Positions 52,142 through 64,000 of a stretch of 64,000 nt of DNA are shown here, one piece after another. How positions within the stretch are numbered: the first letter of the stretch is position 1; every line of letters starts with the position of its first letter. The notes under the pieces are model-generated. The model was not told the origin of the DNA and did no database searches. It saw nothing but the letters and a program-made list of their open reading frames with translations. This stretch comes from Tetrahymena elliotti 4EA (lineage: Eukaryota > Ciliophora > Oligohymenophorea > Hymenostomatida > Tetrahymenidae). The stretch covers positions 1,067,666 to 1,131,665 of the forward strand of contig JH720296.1 in NCBI GenBank assembly GCA_000231825.2. The letters are read 5' to 3'. Both the position numbers and the translations under genes were made by a program.

Positions 52142-53767
52142 TCAAAGGTTAAAGATTTCTACACAGTTCAAGCTGGTGAAGAAGTTATCATTTACATTCT
52201 ATCTAATAGCAGCTCTTCTAGATGGAGAAGGACTCTCAAATACGAATTATTCCATTTGCACTTTTTTATTCTTGTCAAAGAGAGAAATGTCTGCTACATT
52301 TTTAACAAAATGGTGCTTTTTTAATATATTTCTACTGTTAAAAGCAGAGGAGTTTTTAAGGGAAGGACTTTGAGGTAATTCTTTTAGCTTATCATCTAAT
52401 TCCTTAAATTGTTCCGTTTAATCTATAACAGAGTTTCCTTCTGATTTTTTAATTTCTTACTTGTGACTAGGCGAAGAAAATAATTAAGAACTTTTCCCTA
52501 AAACTTAGAATGAAAAATCTTTTTCAAGTTCTAAATGAAGAGTACTCCCATTTTGTTAACTGAACCTTTTGTAAAGGAGACTTACATTATTAGGTGATGC
52601 TTAAATTTGATTGTATGATTGATTTTATTTTTTAGGAGATCTGCTTTAAGACCCAGCTGTCCTAGGACGAGTAGCTGAACGAAAGCTCTTACTTAAATCA
52701 ATAAGCTATTTTTATTCTTTAAAGTCGCCTGTGTAAAATTAAAGATTTGTAGATCTCATTTAATCTCTAACAGGAGTTTCATTTCTTGAATTAGTTACTA
52801 TAAAACTCTTGCTCATTTTTTCTCCTTAAACAAAATTTAGAATTTGTTTCTCATTTTAATATAAATCAGAAATAGGTAATCTTTTAGAAGCCTTGCTTGA
52901 TGAAGCAGGTCTATTATTAATACTGCTTTTTAATATTCTTTATTTGTTTGGAGTGACTGCTGAAGGTTTTCTTGTAATAAGAGCTTAGTTAACGCTATTT
53001 TATTGAGTTTAAACAAGCTTTGCATTTGTGAATATAGTTTTTGGGTGAAGATTTTTAATTACTAATCCTTTTTATAATTCCTCAATTCTTTTTTTTTCAT
53101 CAACTATTAGATTTGTTTAATTTTTATTTTGTGATAGTAAATTGCTGAAAGCTGATTTAAAAATTTATCTCTTTTTTGGGCTACTTTAAGTGTTTTAGAT
53201 TTATATTAAATTTTAATCAAATTAATCCTCTTCATCCATATTTGGAATGGTTGCAACTGATTATTTCTTTTATTTCTCATATAACTTTTAAGAATCGAAT
53301 TCTATGTTTTAAATACTTTTTATAGGTTACCAAACATTTATAGTTTATCTTTGACTACTTTTAGAAATTCTATCATTCTAATTATCCTATTTTGATTATT
53401 TTATTAATTTGTAAGGACTGTAATCGAAATGATTTTAAATCATAGGATTGCTGTTATCATAACACTCTAAGCTTTTCTTTCTAAAAGGAGTGTTAGGATT
53501 TGTTTTATAATATGCCCTAACGAATGTGTGACTAATATTTTATTGCGGATAAATGTTGTGATCAATAATTGCATTCTAAGTATGGTTAGTAGATGATGGA
53601 CTTTGCATGCTAGTGGTAGTCATAATATAGTTATTTTTATCAGCTTACTTTGTAATAATAATTTTATTTTTTTATGATGTAGTCCTTTCTTTATTCTTGG
53701 TAAATTTTTTTGGCAAAATATTCATGTACGATTCATCATCATAGCTTTATAATTCATGATCACTCAT
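52142..53767 (-). CDS. hypothetical disordered Ser/Lys/Asn/Gln-rich protein
   Basis: Single open frame of 541 residues from ATG 53767 to TGA 52142, with many TAA/TAG Gln codons, which marks it as a real ciliate coding frame. No domain, TM helix or signal peptide is recognisable. The composition is Ser, Asn, Lys and Gln with scattered SP and SPSR-type motifs (for example SFRSATRPRTAGSQSRSP), suggesting a disordered and possibly phosphorylated scaffold. Short charged helices occur near residues 215-270. No introns seen. It shares its 1.7 kb upstream region with the divergent MtnB-MtnD gene. Confidence 0.7.
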
Positions 53768-55504
53768 TTCGCTATTACCTTACTCTTTATTACGAAAAAT
53801 AAACAAGATTGGAATAATACTATACAAAATAAATTAATGAATCAAAATAATACTTTTTATAAAACTAAACATTTAATTTAATCAAGAAATGCTATGATAG
53901 ATAATATTTGAATGAATGGATTTCCTTTCATTTAATCCATTTACTAACAAAAATATGCATTCATTATTCCTAATAATAAATGAATACTACAGAAAAGTTA
54001 ATTTTGCTATTACAAAAATTGAAAAAATCATAATACTTCTTTTCATTTTGTCTTATTTATCATTCAAAGCTATATTTAATTTCAGCAATAAAATAACTAA
54101 TCAAGAACTCTAATAAATTTTATGAAATATTCAATTCTTCTAAAAATATTAACACTCAATTTTCATTTTCAAACTAATTATTCATTTATTCTAATTCATA
54201 TTGTTATTAAACAATCTATTCCAAAAATAAACACATTTGAATAAAATTATATAATATCTAAAAATACTCACATAAATAAAAGTAAAATATGAGTTTAAAT
54301 TTTTATAAATCATTATAATGATAGGACTTAGATGATAAAAATTTCAATAAATCTGTAAATTCCTTTTTAAAAAATCGATTTTACAACATTATTTTTTAGA
54401 TTGAGTTGTAAAAAAAGTATTAAATTTTTATTTTTTCAATTTTCTTATAAAAACAAAAGCAATTTTTTTAAATCATCATTATCTTAATTTAGTTAAGAAT
54501 TTTAACTTACATCAAAAATAATTAAGATTAATATTTGTTTGTTTTTTATGATTCTTAACAATATTTTACAATTTAAGTGTAAAGAAAAGAATAATAATCT
54601 AACTTAAAAAGCTCTAACAATAATTTTACTTATAAAATAAAAAAAATTTTGAATAACTTTAGAGAAATAAAAAAAAATATTTTGATTCATAAAAAATCAT
54701 TCAATCCTATATTTAGTTAATAAATTATATTCAATTACAAATTACTTTAGTTTTGACAAAAAAATGTAAGTATTACTTTTTTTTACTGATTTGTTTATTA
54801 TCAATTTAATTTATAAAAATATTTTTCTGGTTTAAATGCTTAATTTTAGTTCTTCTGAATATTTAAATTCTGTATATTATCTCAAGTTAACAAAGCTTTA
54901 AATTTTCATTTCTTATTTAAATTACGATAATAATTGTTTGAGATACAATTTAATTTAAAATCATTTAAAAATAATCTTAAATTTATAAATCAGCAAAATA
55001 ACTTAAAATTAATAAAAATATAAAAAAATATTAATTGAATTAAATTATTTTAACTTAAAAGATGAGGACCAAATAAATTTTTATTTTTTAGAATCAACCC
55101 TACAATTGAAAACTAAAAATTATTTTTATAATTTAACGTTAATAGAATAGGTCAATAATTTTTATGCTATTCATAAAAAATTCATAGAAAAAACTTACAA
55201 AATTGCTTTTGGATTATCAAAATGTAGAAAGATAAATTTATATGTTATTTATTGATGTTAGTGTGTATCTTAGCTTAGAAAGAATCTCTTTATGAAGTAT
55301 TTAGAAATAAGAAATAAGCGATTTGATATTTAGAAAATAAAAAGAAAAAAAATGGAAAGATTTGATAATAAAAGAAAACAAATTTGATTGTGGAATATTT
55401 ATTATTTTAAATATAATATCTGTATAAACATAAATTTAGGATACAAAAAAAATTAATTTATAATTCGTAGTAAGTAAATTAAAAGCAATCAAATATAATC
55501 AATC
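53768..55504. other. intergenic between divergent genes
   Basis: About 1.7 kb, the upstream region of both the disordered-protein gene (-) and MtnB-MtnD (+). A 65-codon frame at 53916-54113 (+) contains no family signal and is probably chance. Otherwise AT-rich and featureless. Confidence 0.45.
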
Positions 55505-56707
55505 ATGAACTCTTTAACTTCATCTTCAGGCCCAAGAGATGTTATTTGCGCTCTTTTAAGAAACTTTTATACTTAAGGATGGTGTGCAGGCTCTGGTGGT
55601 GGTATTTCTATCAGAAAAAGTGATGATGAAATTTACGTTGCTCCTTCAGGTGTCTAAAAGGAACTTGTTTAGCCTGAAGATATCTATGTTATTAATGTTA
55701 AAGGAGAGGTTGTTGAATAACCATAAAACCCCAGATTAAAACCTTCAGAATGCACTCCTCTTTTTAATGCTGCTTATAAGCTTCGTCGTGCTGGAGCTGT
55801 TTTACACTCTCATGCGTTACCTGCCATGTTAGTTACTAAGCTTTTTGATACTGAATTTTAAACTATTGATCATGAAATGATTAAAGGTATTCCTAATCAT
55901 CACAATACCGAATGGTGTGTTGTTCCTATCATAGAAAATACTGAAAAGGAATGTGAATTAACTGAACGTTTAAGTAATGCTATTAATGCTTACCCTCGTT
56001 CTAATGCTGTTTTAGTCCGCAATCATGGTGTCTACATTTGGGGAGAAAATTGGGAAAAAGCTAAAATACATGCTGAATGTTACCACTACTTATTCGATGC
56101 TGTTGTTGAAATGAAGAAATTAGGTTTGGAAATTCCACGTACAGTTTAAAGTAATGGCTAATTACGTGCTTGGTATATAGATGAAAGTGCTATTAACCAA
56201 GATGGTGATATTCGTGACAACTTACACTATCGTTCATACAAATGGGTAAATCCTGATTATTTAGCAACTATTGGTGTTGAACACTGGAGATTAGATGGTG
56301 AAGAAAATAATAAAGAACTTGAAAAGGTTTGCAAACAAAGAAATTATGCTTCCCGTGATTAAATTAAATGTGGTGCTCACTGTGACAATTATTAACAAAT
56401 GTTATCTAACTTCAGAAAAGAGCACATCCATTTAGATGAAGAAATTCGTTACATTTTGGGTGGAAGTGGTTACTTTGATGTTCGTGATCATGAAGATAAA
56501 TGGATCCGTATCCAAAGTGTTAAAGGTGATTTGATTGTTCTTCCTGAAGGTATTTACCATCGTTTTACTACTGACAGAAGTGATGGAGTTCATGCCATGA
56601 GATTATTTAAGGAAGAGCCTAAATGGACACCCTACAATCGTCCTTGTGATGAATTAGAAAGTCGTACTTAATACGTAGAAAAATTCTTAAGCAAATTCCA
56701 AAAATGA
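55505..56707 (+). CDS. MTNBD: methylthioribulose-1-phosphate dehydratase - acireductone dioxygenase fusion
   Basis: Single exon, 400 residues, less AT-rich than its surroundings. Residues 1-205 are MtnB, a class II aldolase-like dehydratase: [33 protein letters not shown], and zinc ligands in LHSHALPAM (His 101, 103) and RNHGVYIWG (His 174). Residues from about 210 are acireductone dioxygenase (MtnD): the metal ligands His 307, His 309, Glu 313 and His 352 keep ARD spacing ([11 protein letters not shown] and GIYHRFT). From memory, a Tetrahymena MtnB-MtnD fusion has been reported to carry out three methionine-salvage steps, also replacing the enolase-phosphatase MtnC; this gene matches that architecture. 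It dehydrates MTRu-1-P and oxidises acireductone to the methionine ketoacid. It works with the MtnA-MtnK fusion at 32502 in the same pathway. Confidence 0.96.
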
Positions 56708-57528
56708 TATTAAAAAAAAATCTTAAATAATTTTAAATTTGTAAAGGTCAATCTATTCTATCTTGTTATGCTTAATATTTTTAATTCGCCATCAATAAAT
56801 TAGAAAAGAAAAAATTTTTGATAAATACTTCAATTTTTTTTACAAAGTGCTAATTTATTTACACTAAAAGATACTTTTAAGTTAAAGTAAATTTAATTTG
56901 ACTTATTTTACCCAAAGATTATCTTTAAAGCTAAATATTTTTCATCTAATTCTTTTAGTATATCTCAACCCTCAAAACTTAAAATTTTTTAACTTAGAAA
57001 TAAGCCAAGTATTTTAATACTTTAATTCCATTAAAATCCATAAATAGAAATAGATAAATTACATAATTATTCTTTTATTATTAATTATTGCAAAAAATAT
57101 TTGATTGAATACAATAATAGTGTTGAATCAAATAATTAAAATAATTAAAAACATCCTCATATTTTTAAAAGAAAATATTAGTATTTACTTTTATTCCAGA
57201 TTTAATTGAAATTTTTTTGGATAAAAGATCTGATCAAAATGAGATTAAAGAAATTTAGATAATTTTCTATCTTTTATGTTGATCGTTTACATACTGAAAA
57301 GAAAAAGACTATTGTTCTCCACATGTATGTTAATAGTTTTGATTTGAAATAATTTGAGATTAAAATAAAATGATAAGAGTATTGTTTGTTATTTTTGTTA
57401 AAGTAATTATATACAAATGTAGAATATTAATTATGAAGTTTATTTTTAATTTCCAAAAATAATTTCGGATTAAAATTGAAAAAATAGTTTTTTTTAATTT
57501 TTTAATTTTAAGAAAATTTTTATGAAAT
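56708..57528. other. intergenic between convergent genes
   Basis: About 0.8 kb between the 3' ends of MtnB-MtnD and the Rpp38-like gene. AT-rich; no feature recognised. Confidence 0.5.
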
Positions 57529-58677
57529 TCATTTTTGGGCTTCTTATGTTTTATTAGCTGCCTATTCTCCCTTTTTCTTTTCAATAGGCTTTTCTATTGT
57601 TTGTACTTTTAATTTTAAAGGCTTGAGCTCATCAGCTGATTAATAAAAATAAATGATTTAGCAAAGTATTATTACAATTTTAAAATATCTTACGATTGAT
57701 TGCCCATGTAAAATTAGATTTACATTTAGAAGAATAACTATTTATGTCATCTATATAATTTTAAGTTTTATCAAATCTTATTATCCCTAATCCATTAAAT
57801 TTTTTCACTCCTGTAATATCCATCATCCTTTTCCTATTTAAAATTACTTATAAATAACTCAAATATAAACAAACAAGCTCAGTTAAAATTTATTCGAATT
57901 TGAAGCTTATTTGATCATTAAAAAAATCTATTTTTGTATTAATAGGGTATAAAATATGATATTAACATGACTACTTTTAAATATTATAAAAACTTTTATT
58001 AATAATTTCTACTGCAAATAGGTGATAAGCTGTTTTAATATTTATTTTTAGTTTAATTGAATTCGTAAATATATTTCTTACCTTTGTGATTTTTATAGCA
58101 AGATAAGTTTGACATTCTTTCTATTACATAACTATAAAACTTCTTCAAGTATGTCATGAGATCTTATTATAATTTATTAGATTTAATTAGAGATATAAAA
58201 TATTTATTTTAGTTACTCACGCTCATAGATTAAAACAACTGATTCAATGCAATCAGGATTATTTTTTAATTTTCTTGCTATACTTTTTAGGCCTATTAAA
58301 ATATGGCTCATATTTAATGGTTGGACTTTGTGTTTTATTTCACTCTTTTTTGGGTCTTTTGAGCCTAAATCAAGATAATCGCTTAACTAATAAAATCCTC
58401 TGCATTCCCTTATGTAGTCATTAAAAGTATTCATAAATTTGGCACTTTCTGCCTCACTTAGTATTTCCCTAAATTAATAAAATTGAATACAGTATTGCAA
58501 AATTGAGAATATTTACAGAGAAAAGTCTAATGGCTAAAAAAATGAGGTCTTTGTTACAACTTTGGTGTTTTTTTAGTTTTATCCACCTTTTTAATTCTAA
58601 TTTTTTTAATTGTTATTGTTGTTAGTATTTTGAGGGTTACTATTTTTGGATTTATTTTAAGACTATAATGTTCTCAT
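57529..58677 (-). CDS. probable L7Ae-fold protein, RNase P/MRP Rpp38-like
   Basis: Five exons: 58677-58517, 58468-58217, 58162-58082, 57833-57694 and 57635-57529; 246 residues, with every junction phase-consistent. A basic Asn/Lys/Gln N terminus (about 50 residues) precedes a compact domain: NMSHILIGLKSIARKL, SVVLIYERESHDILEEVL, LCNRKNVKLILL, then GVKKFNGLGIIRFD. The order of helix, strand ('VVLIYE'), helix ('DILEEVLQLC'), strand ('VKLILL') and a final strand before a Lys-rich tail is that of L7Ae/eL30-type RNA-binding proteins. The position of the tail resembles Rpp38/Pop3 of RNase P and MRP. The assignment rests on fold pattern, not on diagnostic residues, so another L7Ae relative is possible. 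Introns are 48-248 nt. Confidence 0.55.
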
Positions 58678-59336
58678 AAATCTAAATATATATTTTCTTT
58701 TGTGCGAAATTATTTAATAAAACTAATCACTTTTTTTATAAGTAGATTTTATTTATGACTTTTAAGCATTAATTTTGAATATCTTAGATATATTCTACTT
58801 AACTCTCAAAATATCAAAATAGCCACTATATAAACTCCAAATTATACATATCTAAGACTATTCCAAGATACCAACCAAGTTTTTTTCTTACTCAAAATAA
58901 TTTAAACCAAATAAGTTTTTCCTTCATCATTTCTTTTTAAAAATTATTTTTGAATATTTCAAAAAATTAAGTTTTTTTTTAAACTAGGAAAAATTAAATT
59001 TTAACATTTTTTTTTGATAATTAATTTCAATTAAAATTAACAAACTGTAAACTAAAAAGAGTTGAAACTATATTTTATTTTTCCATCAAAATTTGAATAA
59101 TTTTCTATATTTTCTTTTTAACTTGAATACATATTTTGCAACATTTTGATGATATTTGAACAATACTCATGTTTATTAATTCAAGAAAAATAAAAAGAAA
59201 TTATCTAAGTGATTGTCTGACAAATTGAATACAATTCTAATTAACATTAGAACAATATAAATAGTGATTATTTTTTTGCAGAATTATAAAAATTTATAAT
59301 AATTAATATTAACTAAAAGAAAAAAATTAGAAAAAA
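58678..59336. other. intergenic between divergent genes
   Basis: About 0.66 kb shared upstream region of the Rpp38-like gene (-) and the SelW gene (+). AT-rich; likely holds both promoters. No motif recognised. Confidence 0.5.
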
Positions 59337-59615
59337 ATGAACGCAAAAGCTATTAAGGCATTCGTCGAATACTGTGGCGGCTGAGGCTACAGACCCCAAT
59401 ACAACATGGTCTCATAGAAAGTAAAGGAACTTTACCCTAACGCCTAAGTTGAAGGAAAAGCTATTCCTGGAGGATCAGGAGCTATGGAAGTTACAGTTTC
59501 AGTAGGTGAAAAATCCTAAAAAATTTGGTCTAAACTAGGTGGTGACTCTAGAATAGACTAAAATGCTTTGGTTGAATTGACCAAAAGACTTTAATAGTTT
59601 GTCAACTCCTCTTGA
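59337..59615 (+). CDS. SELW: SelW-type selenoprotein (Rdx family) with in-frame TGA as selenocysteine
   Basis: 92 residues including Sec. ATG 59337 is followed by a short beta strand ending YCGG, then TGA at 59382-59384, then GYRPQY: the C-x-x-U redox motif of SelW followed by its usual Tyr/Pro continuation. The frame then continues with KVKELYPNAQVEGKAIPGGS and EVTVSVGEKSQKIWSKLGGD, the strand-helix pattern of the thioredoxin-like Rdx fold, to a TGA at 59613. TGA is normally the only stop in this genome, and coding character is strong on both sides, with clearly lower AT content than the flanks. A SECIS candidate lies about 75-155 nt after the stop. SelW proteins are small cytosolic thiol oxidoreductases thought to interact with glutathione or 14-3-3 proteins. 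Confidence 0.93.
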
Positions 59616-60933
59616 CAGGCTTACTGTATTCTAAGATATGAGTAATTTTCTCCTCTTGTAGCATGAAAATGAATTAGAAAAATTGACTAAAACTTATTCC
59701 CTATGAAGGAAGATCTCTAAACTGAGAAGTGAGGTTTTCTTGAAATTATTTAAGAATGTTTTAGATCAATTAAGTATAAGACATATCTTGCCACTTGAGT
59801 TATTCTTAGAACACTAATAAATGATTTTCATTTTAAAAGAAATTTAAAAATAATAAAACCAACATTTGAAGAAATTAAAAAATAATTAGTTTTCATATTT
59901 TGTTATTAATAATACTCGTTTTGTATCTTTTCTTTTAAGATTGAATTTTTTTAATTAGATTATTTTTTGGCGAATTTTCTATTTAATTTATAATAATTAA
60001 AGACATCACAAAAAAACTAATTTTTTAATCATTATCTTTCTTTTCGACAAAATAAATGTAAAAAAAAAAATTGTAAAAAAGAATTGTTATCTAATTAATG
60101 TAAAAGAAATTTAAACAATAAATATTACAAAAAAGTTATTTTTAAAGTTGTAAAGAAAATGATTTAAAATTAATCTTAGTTCATCTAAAATAATTACTCA
60201 TCTTATATCAAAATATTTAAATTCAGGAAAAATTGAATTAGATTTTTTCAAAAAAATAGATTTTATCATTTTATTGAGAATGATAAAAATTTTGAAATTA
60301 GAAAGTTTAAACTAAATTCTAAAAAGATCTTTTATTTCATTTAAATTTATAAAAATCTTTCAATTAAATTAATCAAATAAATATGTTAAAATACTTAAAT
60401 TTGTAATATAAAGATAAACTTCATCTCATTTACAAAGACTATTTTTCTCAAAAACTCTATTATTTTAATAGCTATGAAGAAGAATGTTTGTTTATTAATC
60501 AAATTATTATTAATTTATATCTATAAAGATAGAAGAAATAAAATCATTTAAATTTTATTGAATTAAAATGATTTAAATGTCACTTCAAAGAAATCAAATT
60601 TAACACTTTTAGATTCCCATATTTTAAAATAAATTACAAAAATATTAAATAGTAATGAAGCAGAAGAGCCATAATGAATGAGGGAGGTATCTAAGGAGTA
60701 AAGAAAAATTAGAATAAATGAATGGTGGTACTACTTTAAAAACAATTAATTTTAACAATAAATTTATAGGATATTATTTATGAAATATTTAGAGATAAGT
60801 TATCGTTAACAAAAATTAAATTATACTTTAGATTATTTATGTACGCTTATTAGCAAATATTATTAATTATTTTAATTAATTGATAATTAAAACAAAATTT
60901 TGTAACACACTATTATTTAGCTGATTATTATAA
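59616..60933. other. SelW 3' UTR and intergenic
   Basis: About 1.3 kb. The first 160 bases hold the SECIS candidate; the rest is AT-rich spacer before the coiled-coil gene, with no coding frame or RNA gene recognised. Confidence 0.5.
59690..59770 (+). promoter_or_regulatory. SECIS element candidate in the SelW 3' UTR
   Basis: The quartet strand ATGA (59703-59706) is followed after 12 nt (AGGAAGATCTCT) by unpaired adenines (AAAC, 59719-59722). The returning strand GAGGTTTTCT (59731-59740) pairs with AGGAAG(A)TCTC and ends at TGAA (59741-59744). This gives the AUGA...AA...GA geometry of a eukaryotic SECIS with the expected distance from quartet to apical adenines. Outer pairing (AAAAC with GTTTT, TTC with GAA) could form the lower helix. 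Pairing was judged by eye; another, poorer hairpin candidate starts at about 59632. Confidence 0.6.
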
Positions 60934-63900
60934 ATGATCAATAATTAGAATTAGTTTTAAATTGAGCCAACAGTTCATCATCCAAATGGCGATTATTCAA
61001 ATTTTAAAAGAATGGATCCTCACTTAAGGAGTGATACCTCTAGTCCTTTTCAATCATCCACTCCTAGAATTTAGTATAGCAATAGGGATGATTCTCCAGT
61101 GATAAAATTTTTTAATTCCAAATAACTAATACCTAATTAATTAGCTTCTTAGCAATAGTACCCACATTTCAATAATTAGCAAGAGGATTTTAATGGGACT
61201 TACAATTAAGTATATTATCAGTAAATGCCTATTTAGTAAACTACTAATTAGGCTAATAAAAATCAGCTAGGTAAAATTTAATTGCTTAAAGTTAGTGATT
61301 AACATCCTCAACAGAATGTTCAAAATTAAAACTCTAGCAATAATTAGTAAAGCGAGCATTTAAATATGATTGAAATAGATAAAATTAATAATGCAATTAA
61401 GAATGATGAGCTTTCTCCTTTAAATTTTTAAGCATTAAAGGAAAGACCAGAAAAGAATCAAAAAAGAGAACGCAATCATTCATTACCTCTCTAGTTAGCA
61501 TAATATATGAAACCAAGTGTTTTACTTGAGAAAATTACAAGCACATTCAAAAACAAAAGTCCTCAAAATGCGCTTATTGTTAATGAGCAATAAGTTAAAA
61601 ATAGTTATTTCAACAATACAATGCCAACAACAGGAGTTTTAAAAAGCCCTATTGACGATTAATTTGCAAGATAGAATAAATCTTAAATGTTTTCTCCATA
61701 AGTAAGAATATTGTAATAAGAAATGCCTTTATAGGAACAGGTAAATAATTACTAAAAAATTGAACCTAGGTAGACCCGTTACTCTATTGGTTATATGTAG
61801 AATAATATTTCAAGTAGTGCATCTCCTAATTCTAAAGTTTATATAAGGACTAATTTATCTCCTTTACAATAATAAGTTTAGTCAAGTAGATAGTATCTAT
61901 AATAGCCTTAATACATTTTTAGACCTACTACTATCCCTTTAAATACTTCTGCTGATTTTAGTCTTTCTAATTAAACTAACATTTAAAATTAATCTGGATT
62001 TATAACTGATAGAAATAATTCTATTTCATCATAAGATTTATCCAGATAACTAGTTAAAACTCCCAATCATAAGCCTATATTCTAACAACCTCTCCCTTAT
62101 TAAAGAATCTAATAACAAAGATAATCAGTCTAATATACCCCACAATATCGTTAAAGTATTTCACATATTGGAGAAATAGCTGGAAATGATTTAAATGCTG
62201 TTAACAGAAGCCTAAATTAGTTACCTACTCAAAATGTTGTTGACATTTAAAGTAGAAATATAAAAATTTTACAAAATGGTATTCCAAACTAAATAAATCA
62301 GCCATACAATTTCCAATAAATATTACAGCCACCTCAGTAAATTTAAATCATTCAAAATCAACAATAAAATCAAGGATTTCCCCAAAAAATGTAAATATTT
62401 CATTTATTTTCATAATAAAAATTGATATGTTTAAAATAGATATAGTCAGCCATCTACATATAGACAGTATGAGGCTACAGAAAATAGTCAAATCTGTAAA
62501 TAATTTATTTAATCTGTTTTTTTATTAAATTTTATAATAAATTAGTGTTAGAGAATTAGAAAAAAATTGAATAAAACCTCAATAAAGCCATTAATTAAAG
62601 GTACTAATAAAAAATATAAAATTAATAGGATTAAGCTATCTACATAAATAACTAAGCAGCTGAAAATAATGATAAATAAGAGTCCTTTTCTAAAAATAAT
62701 AATAATAATAATTAAGCTTCACCTAATCCATGGAATAATAGTCAAGCATAGCATCAGAGTATTAGAAACAATAATTTAAGAGCAAGTGGTTAGTTTTCAT
62801 TTTTAGATAATCATAATTCTAAATAAAGTGATAGGTCTTCTTAAAAAGATGTTCAAAGTATTGATAGCAAAGAAAATGAACTAAATTAAGCAATTGCTGC
62901 AATATAAAAATTGACAATTGAAAAAAACTAATTGATAAACTAAGTAGAGTAACTTACAAATGAGCTAAACGAATAATCATAATTGTAATTAAAATACTAA
63001 TAATAAATAAACTAATTGCAGACTGAATCAGAAAAATACAAAACAGAAATATCAGAGCAAATTCATATTTTGAAAATGGAATTAGAAAATGAAAAAATTT
63101 TGAGGTAGAATGAAGCAGTGATTTATAACCAAAAAATAAATAATGAATAATAGATCATAATTAATTTGTAATAAAAAAATGAAGAACTCCAAAAAACTCT
63201 TGCATAAAGAAGCACTAACATTTAAAAATCTATCTACGAGCTAGAATAAATTGGAAAAATTTTGAATGACAATGAATCTTGGTAAAAGATTTATTAGTTT
63301 TAGAAGGATAGTGAAGCTGGAAGTTATAAAGATTAGTTAAGCTTTTTAGATAAGATAAAAGAAAACAATTAAATTGAAGAAGAAATGGCTAAGTTACTTG
63401 ACGAAAGAACTATTTTGATGTAAGAAATCACTAATTAAAATGATTTCTTAAAGGGAAAGCTGTAGGAATTTAAAAAATAAGGATATAGTTCAAGCTCTTC
63501 TAGCTAAAAAGAATTATCCTCAATATAGATTTTAGAGCAGTAATTGTAGATTTCAGAAATTTAAAAAAAAGAGTTGACTCAAGAACAAGATTTAATGGCT
63601 AATTTATATGAATGTCAAATTGCTTAGTTAAAAGCTTAGTTACAGAATAAAAATGAAATCATTTAAGTTAAATATTAAGAAAATAAATTCTTCTTAAATT
63701 AAATTTAAGATCTTGAAAATAGTATGAAGAAATCCCCTTACAGAAAAGAAGATAAAGCACCAATAGGCAATGTTGCTCCGTTTTGTTAAGTCCCTGAAAA
63801 ACAAATAAAAAAGCAACAACAGTAAAAATTTTAAAATGTATTTTATTATATTAATTGTTATTATAAATAGAAACTAAGAGAATAATTTGTAATTATCTTA

Positions 63901-64000
63901 AAGTAAGAAAGAGGGAGAAGTCTAATTAAGTAAAAAAAATAATGAAGAAGAGCATTTGGATGAGTCTGAAGAAACAAGTAACGTAAAGCAAACTAATTTA
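60934..64000 (+). CDS. large Gln/Asn-rich coiled-coil protein (3' end outside window)
   Basis: Four exons seen: 60934-62390, 62440-62495, 62546-63821 and 63871 onward, the last running past the window; introns of 49-50 nt, all GTAA...TAG. At least 970 residues. The first 500 or so are Gln/Asn/Ser/Pro-rich, with a large share of Gln encoded by TAA/TAG, and look disordered or prion-like. From about residue 620 to 910 there is a long Leu/Glu/Gln/Lys heptad region, a probable coiled coil. An acidic segment (NNEEEHLDESEE) follows in exon 4. No enzymatic domain. It may be a cytoskeletal, basal-body or vesicle-tethering protein; this is a guess from composition only. The start is the first ATG of the open frame. 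Confidence 0.75.

Noticed and set aside
52061..52373. Two overlapping plus-strand frames
   Set aside because: They mostly overlap, in antisense, the 3' end of the disordered-protein gene at 52142-53767 and show no independent coding signal.
59632..59695. First SECIS-like hairpin (ATGA at 59639 region)
   Set aside because: It needs several bulges and an oversized apical loop; the hairpin at 59703-59744 has far better geometry.
1..64000. tRNA, rRNA, CRISPR arrays, transposase genes, inverted-repeat elements
   Set aside because: Scanned by eye on both strands; no T-loop plus anticodon-arm pattern, regular repeat-spacer array, transposase motif or long terminal repeats were found. A tRNAscan-SE or Infernal run would be decisive.

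Overview
The window is nuclear (macronuclear-type) DNA of an oligohymenophorean ciliate, most likely Tetrahymena or a close relative. It is very AT-rich. Every convincing coding frame is full of in-frame TAA and TAG, which fall where families expect Gln, and ends at TGA. Spliceosomal introns are GT...AG, mostly TAG-ended and about 46-250 nt, so longer than Paramecium introns. One in-frame TGA is best read as selenocysteine. A 280-base run of N lies at 13660-13939.

Layout: a giant SecA-type ATPase (342-5929,+); LST8, a TOR-complex WD40 protein (7048-8321,-); an equilibrative nucleoside transporter (9915-11417,-); a protein kinase (14443-16305,+); a degenerate Ca2+-ATPase copy (16694-18994,+) directly before the full-length PMCA-type Ca2+-ATPase (19928-23005,+); a ferric-reductase/NADPH-oxidase-like oxidoreductase (24076-25709,-); a tandem pseudokinase that appears fused to a multi-pass membrane region (27376-31470,-); an MtnA-MtnK fusion (32502-35062,-); an active-looking protein kinase (36049-38463,-); an LRR protein built of one-repeat exons (40274-41834,+); two B-box-like coiled-coil proteins (42432-43770,+ and 47703-48724,+) flanking an EF-hand protein (44556-46709,-); a GUP1-type MBOAT acyltransferase homologue (49493-51722,-); a disordered protein (52142-53767,-); an MtnB-MtnD fusion (55505-56707,+); a probable L7Ae/Rpp38-like protein (57529-58677,-); a SelW-type selenoprotein with a SECIS candidate (59337-59615,+); and a Gln/Asn-rich coiled-coil protein that runs off the right edge (60934->64000,+).

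Functional links: the two fused Mtn genes cover most of the methionine salvage pathway (MTR kinase, MTR-1-P isomerase, MTRu-1-P dehydratase, acireductone dioxygenase) and lie about 20 kb apart. LST8 and several kinases or pseudokinases suggest signalling genes, but I see no operon-like organisation. Genes sit on both strands with 0.4-3 kb AT-rich spacers in which I recognise no RNA genes.

Exon coordinates were built by hand from splice signals, reading-frame continuity and family resemblance. All multi-exon models listed with exons sum to whole codons.
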